From a bacterium (GTDB taxonomy: Bacteria > Elusimicrobiota > Elusimicrobia > Elusimicrobiales > UBA9959), in contig JAJZVJ010000017.1 in assembly GCA_021845705.1 (NCBI GenBank), positions 1-14,388 on the forward strand: a DNA stretch of 14,388 nt, read 5' to 3'. Each line of letters begins with the position of its first letter. Position 1 is the first letter of the stretch. The position numbers were made by a program, and so were the translations under genes. Under the pieces are notes generated by a model, which worked only from the letters and a program-made list of their open reading frames with translations, was not told the origin of the DNA and made no database searches. Below are positions 1-6,381 of this stretch, in pieces.

Positions 1-1
1 C

Positions 2-259
2 CAGGTAACCAGCGCCAAGCTGATCACCGACAGAGAGTCCGGCCAGTCCCGCGGTTTCGGCTTCATCGAGATGCCGAACGACGCGGAAGCCGCGACGGCG
101 ATGGAAAAACTTAACGGCTCCGATTTCGGCGGCCGCAAGCTGACCATTAACGAAGCCCGCCCGATGGAAGCCCGCACCGGCGGCGGCGGACGCGGCGGTG
201 ACCGCGGCGGACGCGGCGGCGGCGATCGCGGCGGCTACGGCGGCGGCAACAAGTGGTGA
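2..259 (+). CDS. RRM-domain RNA-binding protein, RGG-tailed (3' part)
   Basis: The reading frame is open from base 2, so the 5' end lies outside the window. The visible 85 residues are the second half of an RNA recognition motif. The RNP1 octamer is RGFGFIEM (residues 17-24 of the fragment), followed by the usual helix and beta strand (AATAMEKLNG, RKLTINEARP). RNP1 has the two aromatic RNA-stacking positions; its last position is Met, as is common in bacterial RRM proteins. RNP2 should lie upstream. The final 30 residues are a Gly/Arg tail with RGG-like repeats and a terminal GGGNKW. Such small bacterial RRM proteins bind RNA in the cytoplasm and are often cold-responsive or post-transcriptional regulators; the target here cannot be read. 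A strong terminator follows 25 bases after the stop, so this gene ends its transcript. The family call is firm. Confidence 0.92.
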   Translation, partial: QVTSAKLITDRESGQSRGFGFIEMPNDAEAATAMEKLNGSDFGGRKLTINEARPMEARTGGGGRGGDRGGRGGGDRGGYGGGNKW

Positions 260-283
260 TCTAAAATCCTTTAACGGTTTTAG

Positions 284-316
284 AACCGCCGTCCTGAAAA
301 GGGCGGCGGTTTTTTA
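284..316 (+). terminator. Rho-independent terminator of the RRM gene
   Basis: An 11-bp stem (AACCGCCGTCC / GGGCGGCGGTT, one G-T wobble) with loop TGAAAA is followed by a run of T residues. It begins 25 bases after the RRM stop codon. Confidence 0.9.
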
Positions 317-380
317 TTGCCCGCCGCGCGCGTCTCCGGGACGGATAACAGAGGGCCTGCTGTCTTTTTAAGCGTGAAAT

Positions 381-388
381 GGTAAACT
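381..388 (+). promoter_or_regulatory. Possible extended -10 promoter (TGGTAAACT)
   Basis: TGG-TAAACT runs from about 380 to 388 and fits an extended -10 box (TGN then TANNNT). It resembles the better-placed TGC-TAAACT before nudC. A start site near 395 would leave a leader of about 25 bases before the ATG at 421. I see no good -35. The in-frame ATG at 379 overlaps this box, which argues for initiation at 421. Confidence 0.35.
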
Positions 389-420
389 TTCCGTCAGTAT
401 TCCCCGGGACGGCCCATAAA

Positions 421-936
421 ATGAAACTTCACGGAAGCATTACCATAAACCGGAAACCTTACGCCGCGGGCGCCGAGATCCCCTGGTACGCTATTTACCC
501 GTTCTTCATGCTGCACATGCTGATGTTCGGCGCTTCCGGCTTTTTCATGGCCTACGCGGCAAAGCGCCCCGAACTGCTGTTCCTTTACCTGCACGGCGGC
601 TTCGCTATCCTGATCTACACCATCTTCTACATAACCATCTTCGGTCTCGACGAGGTCAAATGGATGTTCATTAACGCGGGGCTGGGCCTGCTGGGCATCT
701 ATACCCAGGTGGGCTGGCTGCTGTCCCTTTTCGGGAAAAAGATAGGGGACTACCCCCTTTCGGTGAACGTAGTCCCGTTCCTGTATTACATCCTTTATAC
801 TTTCCTCATACGCCGCGCGGTCCTGGACATTACCGGGTCCCGCGGGGACGCCGAGAAGAAGGAGAAGGCGGAGTACTCCTACATCGCCGTCTCCGTGGCC
901 GTTTCCCTGCTTTCCTATTATCTGGAAAAACACTGA
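421..936 (+). CDS. Polytopic membrane protein, function unknown
   Basis: A 171-residue hydrophobic protein with four clear membrane segments and a possible fifth. They are, roughly: the PWYAIYPFFMLHMLMFGASG region, LLFLYLHGGFAILIYTIFYI, MFINAGLGLLGIYTQVGWLL, and VNVVPFLYYILYTFLIRR, with a weaker one near the C-terminus. A charged stretch (GSRGDAEKKEKAEY) separates the last two. I do not recognise a named domain. The frame is open from an ATG at 379, giving 185 residues. I chose 421 because the protein then begins MKLHGSITINRKPY, a sensible N-terminus, and because the 379 ATG falls within a promoter-like box. Neither start has a convincing ribosome binding site. The antisense frame (394-933) lacks any protein-like character. 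It lies after the RRM terminator and converges with the next gene, so it is probably transcribed alone. Confidence 0.75.
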   Translation: MKLHGSITINRKPYAAGAEIPWYAIYPFFMLHMLMFGASGFFMAYAAKRPELLFLYLHGGFAILIYTIFYITIFGLDEVKWMFINAGLGLLGIYTQVGWLLSLFGKKIGDYPLSVNVVPFLYYILYTFLIRRAVLDITGSRGDAEKKEKAEYSYIAVSVAVSLLSYYLEKH

Positions 937-1006
937 CGACTTTGAATCCGCTTTACTTCCATGCCGGACCGGATGATTTAAAGGCGGGACGCCGGCTTTA
1001 CCGCAA

Positions 1007-1387
1007 TTAAATACGATGCCCCCGGCTTTTCCCGGAGAGCCTTATCAAGGAAATGGGAAGGGTCGGCTCTCCCAGCGCGCGGCGCACGGCGTTCTGCGCC
1101 AGCTGCAGCAGGACGGCGGCGGACCAGAGACCGGCCAGCAGGCCGATCAGCGCTATGGCCCTGCCGGCGGCGCGGTCGCCCGCCGGGAACAGGATTAAAG
1201 CGGTAAAAGCCCCCGCGTACGCGGAACCTACCCTGAACGCCAGAAGACAGAGCAGCAGGAGGAAGCCCAAAGGAAGAGGCACCTGTTTGGTCTTATAATA
1301 TTTATGATGGACGTACTCGTAAAGCAGCAGCGGGCATAAAGCGCCGGAGCACAGTAATAAAGCTCTTAGCATCATTTGGGAGATCAT
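1007..1387 (-). CDS. Small membrane protein, function unknown
   Basis: A 126-residue protein with about three hydrophobic segments (near residues 7-23, 39-68 and 78-97) and a basic C-terminal tail ending RLSGKSRGHRI. I do not recognise a family. Residues 12-48 (CSGALCPLLLYEY...KTKQVPLPLGFLLLL) loosely resemble the N-terminal half of the 75-residue membrane protein encoded at 5597-5824. There is no Shine-Dalgarno sequence before the ATG at 1387. Instead TGC-TAGTTT, an extended -10-like box, ends six bases upstream of the ATG, so the message may be leaderless. A second start (Met5 or Met6) is possible. It lies downstream of the DUF2339 gene on the same strand and could also be read through from it. 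Confidence 0.65.
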   Translation of the reverse strand: MISQMMLRALLLCSGALCPLLLYEYVHHKYYKTKQVPLPLGFLLLLCLLAFRVGSAYAGAFTALILFPAGDRAAGRAIALIGLLAGLWSAAVLLQLAQNAVRRALGEPTLPISLIRLSGKSRGHRI

Positions 1388-1390
1388 AAG

Positions 1391-1399
1391 GAAAAACTA
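1391..1399 (-). promoter_or_regulatory. Possible extended -10 box directly before the 126-aa membrane gene
   Basis: On the minus strand, TGC-TAGTTT sits here with TTCCTT between it and the ATG at 1387. It shares GTCTGCTA with the two boxes at 4381-4395 and 5898-5912. The six-base distance to the ATG matches that in front of nudC. No -35 is evident. Confidence 0.35.
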
Positions 1400-1531
1400 G
1401 CAGACAATTTCAAGCTTCGAGCCGGCGCAGCCGCCGGGGTTGAGGCACATCACCACCGGGATAAGATATACGCCGTTCAATTCTCTCTTCGTCTTTGGCC
1501 CGGGGAACGGCGGCTTTAATTCAGGCCGCAT
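1397..1531 (-). CDS. Doubtful 44-aa Cys-containing ORF
   Basis: A minus-strand ATG at 1531, 17 bases after the DUF2339 stop, opens a 44-codon frame that closes nine bases before the next start codon. The peptide has a Pro/Lys-rich first half (RPELKPPFPGPKTKRE) and a second half with three Cys (C29, C35, C44) around the motif MCLNPGGCAG, ending in Cys. The snug fit between two same-strand genes favours a real gene. Against it, the Shine-Dalgarno match is poor, the length is within chance for GC-rich DNA, and its last codons overlap the GTCTGCTA promoter-like motif. I give it as a candidate only. Confidence 0.22.
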   Translation of the reverse strand: MRPELKPPFPGPKTKRELNGVYLIPVVMCLNPGGCAGSKLEIVC

Positions 1532-1548
1532 CGCCTGTGCGCGCTCTC

Positions 1549-3246
1549 TCAGGATTTAGCCCCTATGGGCTCCTCCCGCCCCTTCCCCTCATTTTTCCAG
1601 CCGGAAATTTTACGGATGAGGAAACCTGACCCGTAAAGCGCCGCCCCGGTCAGCAGCAGGCACAGGATGCGCACCGTGGTGGGCGCGGAAGCCGCGTCGT
1701 AAAGCAGGGCCTTGCCGGCCGCGAAGCCCAGCACCAGCATGGCGGATTTTGCCATTACCTCGTCTTTCCTGTCGAAAGCGAAAGCTATCACGCAGACGGC
1801 GTAAAAAAGCCAGGAAGCGGAAACGGCTAGCGAGCCGGTATCCGTGGTCAGCCTGTACAGGCCGGAGACGGCCAGCAGGTGCGCCGCGCCCAGCAGCGGC
1901 CCGTGCCCGTTCTTCCCGGCGAACCCTTCGCCGCGCGAATATATGAGCGCCCACAGGCTTACGAGCGAGGCCAGGGAAACCGCCAGCCAGGCCTGGTCGT
2001 AGCCGGACAGAAGGTGCGAAACCATGCCCATGTATTCAAGGAGCATGACCGCCAGCACCGCAAGGGCGGGGATACGCAGCGGGCCGTCTTTTTGCGAGCC
2101 TGCGAGCGTGACCGGGGTGAACGCGATGACAAGCGCTATAGCCACGAACAGCCACGGTTTCGCCGAGGCAGGCAGCAGTTCCAGGTAGAAAGAATGGAAG
2201 CACACTACCGCCACGAACGCGTAGACCATGGACTGGCTGCCCAGGTTCGCCTCGGGGAACACTTTTTTTGCCGACAGGTACAAGCCGAGCAGTATACCGG
2301 CGAAAGCCAGCGAAAGCCAGGGCGCCAGGCCCGGCTGCAGGCGGTCGATGAAAAAATATTCCATAGCGTAAAAGAACAGGAGCAGCGGCAGGAAGCTAGT
2401 GGATTCCGTTTCGGTGAGCGGTTTCATGGTCTGCCGGGTGTAGAGGTACGTCCCTATGGCGAATACCAGGAAATTCATGGCCAGCATGCCGGAGATAAGC
2501 CCGTCCTGCTTCAGGAAAAGACCGGTAAAAGCCGTCATCATGATGGCCAGGTACGCCGAGACCAGCGTAAGCGTCCGGGATCTGACCCAGATGGAAATTA
2601 TCGCGAACGCCGTGGAGCAAAGCAGGAAATAATAGACGCTGAAAGTAGAGGAAGAACCCAGGGAAAGTATAACGGGGGCGCAGTAAGAACCCACCGCCGC
2701 CGTGACCGGGTACCAGTCCTCCCTTATGCGCGTATACAGCCAGACACAGGCGCCGGAAACCAGGCTGACCAGAGAAATGGCGCTTTCGAAAGAGATAAGC
2801 GAATACAGCCTGTGGGCCGCGAAAACGGTTATGTAAAGCACTATAATTCCGGCCCCGGGCAGCAGGCTGGAATATTCCCGGTCCGCCTCCAGCAGCGCGA
2901 AACCGGCGGCTATCAGGCCGATGCCGAGCGATACCGCCAGCCCAATCTGCCTTTCGGGGGTAAGCCAGCCGGAATCTATGGAAAGTTTTATTATGAACGC
3001 GGCCGCGAATACGAAGCAGATAGCGGCCACTATGCCGAGCCAGTTGCCCGACCGCTCCTTGGCGGCCTGCGGGCGGGACGCGGCCTCATGGGCCCGTAAA
3101 ATATTTTGCAGCGTAGGGGCCGGCGGCGGAACGGGCGGCGCGGGAGGGGTGACCGGCGCGGCGGCGGTTTTAAGCAGCGCGGCCTCCAGCCGTGAAAGAC
3201 GCGCCTCGAGCGAGCTTATTTTATTTTCAAGTTCCGCGGGTTCCAT
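1549..3246 (-). CDS. DUF2339 family polytopic membrane protein
   Basis: A 565-residue protein of the DUF2339 type. The order is: an N-terminal coiled coil (residues about 3-27, ELENKISSLEARLSRLEAAL), a Pro/Ala-rich linker (about 30-45), then roughly 15 or more membrane segments starting near residue 69 (GNWLGIVAAICFVFAAAFII, then GWLTPERQIGLAVSLGIGLI) and running to the C-terminus. The coil plus linker followed by WLG...GWLTPERQ is the typical family opening. The molecular role of the family is unknown. The frame runs open to 3333, but the ATG at 3246 is preceded by GGAGG at a five-base spacing and begins the coiled coil, so I take it as the start. The phospholipase D-like gene ends 61 bases upstream on the same strand with no terminator between, suggesting co-transcription. 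Confidence 0.92.
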   Translation of the reverse strand: MEPAELENKISSLEARLSRLEAALLKTAAAPVTPPAPPVPPPAPTLQNILRAHEAASRPQAAKERSGNWLGIVAAICFVFAAAFIIKLSIDSGWLTPERQIGLAVSLGIGLIAAGFALLEADREYSSLLPGAGIIVLYITVFAAHRLYSLISFESAISLVSLVSGACVWLYTRIREDWYPVTAAVGSYCAPVILSLGSSSTFSVYYFLLCSTAFAIISIWVRSRTLTLVSAYLAIMMTAFTGLFLKQDGLISGMLAMNFLVFAIGTYLYTRQTMKPLTETESTSFLPLLLFFYAMEYFFIDRLQPGLAPWLSLAFAGILLGLYLSAKKVFPEANLGSQSMVYAFVAVVCFHSFYLELLPASAKPWLFVAIALVIAFTPVTLAGSQKDGPLRIPALAVLAVMLLEYMGMVSHLLSGYDQAWLAVSLASLVSLWALIYSRGEGFAGKNGHGPLLGAAHLLAVSGLYRLTTDTGSLAVSASWLFYAVCVIAFAFDRKDEVMAKSAMLVLGFAAGKALLYDAASAPTTVRILCLLLTGAALYGSGFLIRKISGWKNEGKGREEPIGAKS

Positions 3247-3307
3247 TTTTCCTCCGGAGATAAAGAAAGAAACGCCTCGAACAGTTTGGCGATAATCCGG
3301 GATGCTC

Positions 3308-4342
3308 TCAGCTGGCGTCCCAGTCGGAATCAAAAACGTCTTTGATCCCTTTTAGAACTTCGCGGTTCACGGAGATGATACCCAGTTCCCGGTTCCTGTC
3401 CAGCGAGGAGGCGGAGAAGTTCTGCGAGCCGACGTACACGGAGGCCGACGGCGTGCCGTAATCGGCCATTATCATTTTGCCGTGGACGAAAAGCGTCTGC
3501 ATGGATTTAGCGAGCACCCCGGCCTCCCTAACCCGGGCGAGGCCTTCCGCGTTCACGTCCCTGCCGCCTTCCAGCAGCCTGGCCGCGATCAGGCGGACCT
3601 TGACCCCGCGCTTTACCGCCGCGCCAAGGGCGCTTACGACTTCCTTGTCCTTTACCTCCAGGCTGTATATGTCCAGGGTGGCGGCGGCGGAATTTATAAG
3701 GCCCAGCAGTTTCTTCCTGGCGTTGTCCGGGCTCCAGACCAGAGGTGAAGAGACATTTTTATAAGCTTTCCCGTTCCAGTCGTCCTCGAAAGTTCTCGCG
3801 ATACCGGACACCTCGTTCGGGTCCGTGGTCCTTATGCCGAAATCCCGGGTGCCCCCGAAATAGTCCGGGCAGAGGTTGAAGGTCATTACTATGGCGGCGG
3901 AGTTGTCCGCCACCAGGGTTTTCTGGTGGGTTATTGGGAAAAGCGCGGCCGAAGCCTCTTTTACCGACACTCCCCCCGCCGCCAGCGTCTTCATTGTGGC
4001 CGGGTTGGGGTTGGGGATAAAATGCTTGGAGCGTACGTCGAAGATGGCGCGGACCTTTACTCCCCTCTTTGCGGCGTTCATCATGGCGTCCATGATCTCG
4101 GTGTCGTCCATTTCATATATTACCAGGTCCAGGGTGCGCTGCGCTTTGTTTATCATCTCCAGGATGGGGCCCCGTGAAGAGGCCGGCTGTACCAGCAGCG
4201 TGTGCCTGGAAGAGGCTATACGCCGTTCGCTGGCCTGTTTGCGGGCGGCCGGCAGCGGCGGAGTATCCGCCGAAAAAGCGGGAGCCCGGAAAAGCGGGGC
4301 TGAAATAAAGATAAGAGCTGCGAAAAAAGTCCTGTTGAACAT
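3308..4342 (-). CDS. Exported phospholipase D-like protein with two HKD motifs
   Basis: A 344-residue protein with a signal peptide (MFNRTFFAALIFISAPLFRAPAFSA, cleavage near residue 25) and two PLD half-domains. The first catalytic motif is HQKTLVAD (His139, Lys141, Asp146) and the second HGKMIMAD (His287, Lys289, Asp294). Each is followed by the expected strand (IVMTFNL; VYVGSQNFS, with the usual NxS-type residues). Both halves repeat the order of a basic KRGVKVR strand, then the HKD. Family members cut phosphodiester bonds in phospholipids, cardiolipin or nucleic acid through a His-linked intermediate. The substrate here is not readable, but the signal peptide puts the enzyme in the envelope or outside the cell. 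GAGG lies four bases before the ATG. An extended -10 promoter sits about 40 bases upstream, and DUF2339 lies just downstream. Both active-site motifs are intact, so I expect an active enzyme. Confidence 0.93.
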   Translation of the reverse strand: MFNRTFFAALIFISAPLFRAPAFSADTPPLPAARKQASERRIASSRHTLLVQPASSRGPILEMINKAQRTLDLVIYEMDDTEIMDAMMNAAKRGVKVRAIFDVRSKHFIPNPNPATMKTLAAGGVSVKEASAALFPITHQKTLVADNSAAIVMTFNLCPDYFGGTRDFGIRTTDPNEVSGIARTFEDDWNGKAYKNVSSPLVWSPDNARKKLLGLINSAAATLDIYSLEVKDKEVVSALGAAVKRGVKVRLIAARLLEGGRDVNAEGLARVREAGVLAKSMQTLFVHGKMIMADYGTPSASVYVGSQNFSASSLDRNRELGIISVNREVLKGIKDVFDSDWDAS

Positions 4343-4380
4343 AAAACCTCGTCTAATTGAACGGCGCCTGATACTTTCTT

Positions 4381-4389
4381 AGTATAGCA
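4381..4389 (-). promoter_or_regulatory. Extended -10 promoter of the PLD-like gene
   Basis: The minus strand reads TGC-TATACT here, with TATACT at 4386-4381. No -35 is evident, as is usual for TGN-type promoters. The expected start site, near 4374, lies inside a short inverted repeat (ATACT-TTCTT-AGTAT, 4372-4386 on the plus strand) that could be an operator. The 15-base string AGTATAGCAGACGCC (4381-4395, plus) occurs again exactly at 5898-5912. Confidence 0.6.
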
Positions 4390-4452
4390 GACGCCGGGCC
4401 GGGCCGCCAACCGGCTGTTTCCCGGCTGCGCGAAGCTGGTTTTTCGCCGCGG

Positions 4453-5415
4453 TCAGGCGGCGGCGCCGCCAGTCCCCTCCAGTTCGGCGGCGAGTTTCTG
4501 CGGGAGCACGCACAGCACGCCGGCCCTGGCGAGGCGCCCGTCGCGACGCATGGCGAGAGAGGCGTAGATTATCCTGAAATCCAGCTTCGGGTCCAGGCAG
4601 GCGCCCAGGCCGGCCATTACGGCGCCCGGCCCGCCCTTGATGAACATCGGCACTGAAGAGATAGCGTTCATCTTTGAAGCGTCGATCAGAGGGTTCACCA
4701 TCGCGTTCAGTATTATACTGCCTATCTCCAGCAGCAGGACCTCTTCCAGGTCCTTGATGCTTTCGCTCTGGTAAAGCGGGCCGTTCACGAAACACCCGGA
4801 AATAAACCCAATATCCTCGGAACGGAACAGCATCGCGGCGGAGAACCGGGAACCGTTCCTGATATTCACCTGGATAGCGGCGGCGGCGTGGCCGAAATCC
4901 GCCAGCTTGACCGCGTCGGCTATTTTTCCGGATACCACGCTGACGTCGCACAATTCCCAGGCCCAGGAGGAAGCCTCGGCGGTTTTAAGCATGCATTTAC
5001 TCAGGCCGCCGGCGGCCAGGCGTGTCAGCGTATCGTTCTCTCCGCCTTTCACCGGTGTTTTCGGCGGCGCGAAAAGGAAAGCTTTTTCAAAATCCTCGGG
5101 AACGAAAGGCTTGTAGATTATCCCGGAAGCGCCCAAAAGCAGCAACCGCCTGTTTATGATGTCCTGCTCCACGGCCGTCACCATGATAACTTTCGCCTCC
5201 GTGTCTATCCCGCGGATCTCTTCCAGCACCTCCACGCCGGACTTGCCCGGCATGATGATATCGAGAAGCACCACGTCCGGGCGCAGCGCGGTAAAGGCCT
5301 TCAGCGCTCCGGGCCCGTCCTCCGCCTCGCCCGCCACCGTATGCCCTTTGTTTTCCAGGATAACCCTTATCAGGCTCCTGATCTCCGCATTGTCGTCCAC
5401 AATAAGCACTTTCAT
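4453..5415 (-). CDS. Response regulator with C-terminal CheC/CheX-like domain
   Basis: A 320-residue cytoplasmic protein. Residues 1-118 are a CheY-like receiver with all key residues: acidic pair Asp7-Asp8, phosphorylation site Asp52 (VLLDIIMP), Thr80 and Lys102 (YKPF). Residues about 125-310 look like a CheC/CheX/FliY-type fold. The stretch EEVLLLEIGSIILNAMVNPL (224-243) matches the family helix around E-I-G-N-I...N-A. CheC-type phosphatases use a Glu and an Asn three residues on. Glu230 is present but the Asn position is Ser233, so phosphatase activity may be lost. A second, weaker repeat is possible further on. The frame runs to a GTG at 5424, but the ATG at 5415 has AGGGG at an eight-base spacing. 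No kinase or chemotaxis gene is nearby, so this is an orphan regulator. The fusion suggests the C-terminal domain is a phosphorylation-controlled output or dimerisation module. The receiver call is firm and the CheC-like call likely. Confidence 0.88.
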   Translation of the reverse strand: MKVLIVDDNAEIRSLIRVILENKGHTVAGEAEDGPGALKAFTALRPDVVLLDIIMPGKSGVEVLEEIRGIDTEAKVIMVTAVEQDIINRRLLLLGASGIIYKPFVPEDFEKAFLFAPPKTPVKGGENDTLTRLAAGGLSKCMLKTAEASSWAWELCDVSVVSGKIADAVKLADFGHAAAAIQVNIRNGSRFSAAMLFRSEDIGFISGCFVNGPLYQSESIKDLEEVLLLEIGSIILNAMVNPLIDASKMNAISSVPMFIKGGPGAVMAGLGACLDPKLDFRIIYASLAMRRDGRLARAGVLCVLPQKLAAELEGTGGAAA

Positions 5416-5582
5416 GGTTTGCACCCCTGGTACCCGCCGGATATTCGCCGGGGACCTTACCCCTGTTCCTGAAACTTACGGACGGCGCGCCCGGCCGGAT
5501 ACGGTTTGCCTCTCTCTATTTGCGCGGCGCGGCGTGCCGGACGATCATGCAAAAGAACACGCGGCAATTTTAAGCGAAGGAA

Positions 5583-5595
5583 CCGGTTTAACCGG
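5583..5595. repeat. Short inverted repeat after the 75-aa gene
   Basis: CCGGTT-T-AACCGG is a 13-base near-perfect dyad just after the stop codon of the 75-residue membrane protein gene and upstream of the response regulator gene. The one-base centre and lack of a T run make it a poor terminator; a protein-binding site is possible. Its core GGTTTAACC recurs as GGTTAAACC at 10433-10441. Confidence 0.3.
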
Positions 5596-5596
5596 G

Positions 5597-5824
5597 CTAT
5601 TGCGCTTTCTCCCTGCCTGAAAGGCTTAAGACCGCGCCTATAAGCATAAGGATAACGCCGGGCCAGAAAGTCACGAACAACAGCAGGCCCAGGCCTATCG
5701 GGTTCCCGCCCTTCTTCCCGGCAATGAATTCGAAGAGCACATACAAAAGCAGCGGCGAACACCCGACGGCAAGCAGGACAGCGCCTGCGCGGAAAAGCTT
5801 GGAGCCGGTTATCTTCTTCCACAT
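5597..5824 (-). CDS. Small two-helix membrane protein, function unknown
   Basis: A 75-residue protein with two membrane helices: residues about 13-33 (GAVLLAVGCSPLLLYVLFEFI) and 44-68 (GLGLLLFVTFWPGVILMLIGAVLSL). They are joined by the short basic loop AGKKGGNPI. The motif CSPLLLY...GKKGGNPIGLGLLLF resembles conserved small membrane proteins of unknown function in Gram-negative bacteria, in my recollection of such sequences. Upstream of the ATG there is only a weak purine stretch, with no clear Shine-Dalgarno sequence. An extended -10 promoter lies about 75 bases upstream. The gene stands alone between its promoter and the response regulator gene. Confidence 0.75.
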   Translation of the reverse strand: MWKKITGSKLFRAGAVLLAVGCSPLLLYVLFEFIAGKKGGNPIGLGLLLFVTFWPGVILMLIGAVLSLSGREKAQ

Positions 5825-5897
5825 ATTATATTTCTTTATCCACGCCCCCGCCCCTCACCGGCAGCCCCGGCGATTAAGGCGCTTTTCGATCCTTTAA

Positions 5898-5906
5898 AGT
5901 ATAGCA
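5898..5906 (-). promoter_or_regulatory. Extended -10 promoter of the 75-aa membrane gene
   Basis: The minus strand reads TGC-TATACT, identical to the box before the PLD-like gene and embedded in the same 15-base string (AGTATAGCAGACGCC at 5898-5912, plus). The predicted leader is about 65-70 bases. Confidence 0.55.
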
Positions 5907-5998
5907 GACGCCCCCGCCAACCGCCAGCACCGGGACTTTTGCGGGGAGGGAAATTATCTTGCGCGCCAAGAACTGGAGGAGACTGGCGGCTTTTCCTG

Positions 5999-6166
5999 CT
6001 ACCTGTTGATAGTGAATAAAAAACCCAGGAGGGCGCCCCACACTATGCTTAAATACCGGTTCCTCACTATAGGGCAGGCGCCGGAAGAGCAGCCCACCAG
6101 CCTGTGCCAGAGATACCCCAGCACCCCCCCGGCCACCGTCGCTGAAATAATTTTCATAAAAGCCAT
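5999..6166 (-). CDS. DUF6132-like 55-aa membrane protein
   Basis: A 55-residue protein that is easily missed because of its length. It has a first membrane helix (IISATVAGGVLGYLWHRLV), the Cys motif GCSSGACPI (Cys26, Cys32), a turn (VRNRYLS) and a second helix (IVWGALLGFLFTI). The order helix, GCSSGxCPI, Y-x-S, helix with GA..GFL is what I know from the DUF6132 family of tiny membrane proteins; the function of the family is not established. The ATG at 6166 is set by a perfect AGGAGG (6174-6179, plus-strand CCTCCT) at a seven-base spacing. A second ATG four bases upstream, in another frame, sits only three bases from the AGGAGG and leads to a sequence without protein character. The two Cys could be a redox or metal site; that is inference. 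It lies between two other small envelope genes on the same strand. Confidence 0.8.
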   Translation of the reverse strand: MAFMKIISATVAGGVLGYLWHRLVGCSSGACPIVRNRYLSIVWGALLGFLFTINR

Positions 6167-6201
6167 CCATGCACCTCCTGAAAATCCATCGTTCGCTTAT
6201 T

Positions 6202-6228
6202 AGATGCACAGAACGCCGAAAAGATGCA
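6202..6228. repeat. Paired AGATGCA direct repeats upstream of the DUF6132-like gene
   Basis: AGATGCA occurs at 6202-6208 and again at 6222-6228, exactly 20 bases apart, about 36 bases before the start codon at 6166. That spacing, near two helical turns, suits a pair of regulator half-sites near a promoter. No regulator is identified. Chance is a real alternative. Confidence 0.25.
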
Positions 6229-6381
6229 GTAAAAACCGCCCGGGACAATTCTTCGGAAGCGGCAAGCCGTATTCCGGCATCACCTTTATCTTTTCCGGAA
6301 GGCGGTCTCTATTTTTTCAGCCTCCGCACGCTTCCAGGCGGTGGTGGAGGCGGGGGAGGGATCAGGACCGGGGGCGCTTTT

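Noticed and set aside
1879..3099. 406-codon plus-strand frame opposite DUF2339
   Set aside because: Charged low-complexity translation, no start context, and a well-supported membrane protein on the other strand.
4439..4475. GC-rich dyad (CGCCGC...GCGGCG, GGCGGCGCCGCC) at the end of the response regulator gene as a terminator
   Set aside because: It lies partly in coding sequence and is followed by A residues rather than T residues on the minus strand.
5874..6248. 124-codon minus-strand frame covering the DUF6132-like gene
   Set aside because: It overlaps the 55-codon gene in another phase. The shorter frame has the right ribosome-site spacing and a recognisable family motif; the longer one has neither.
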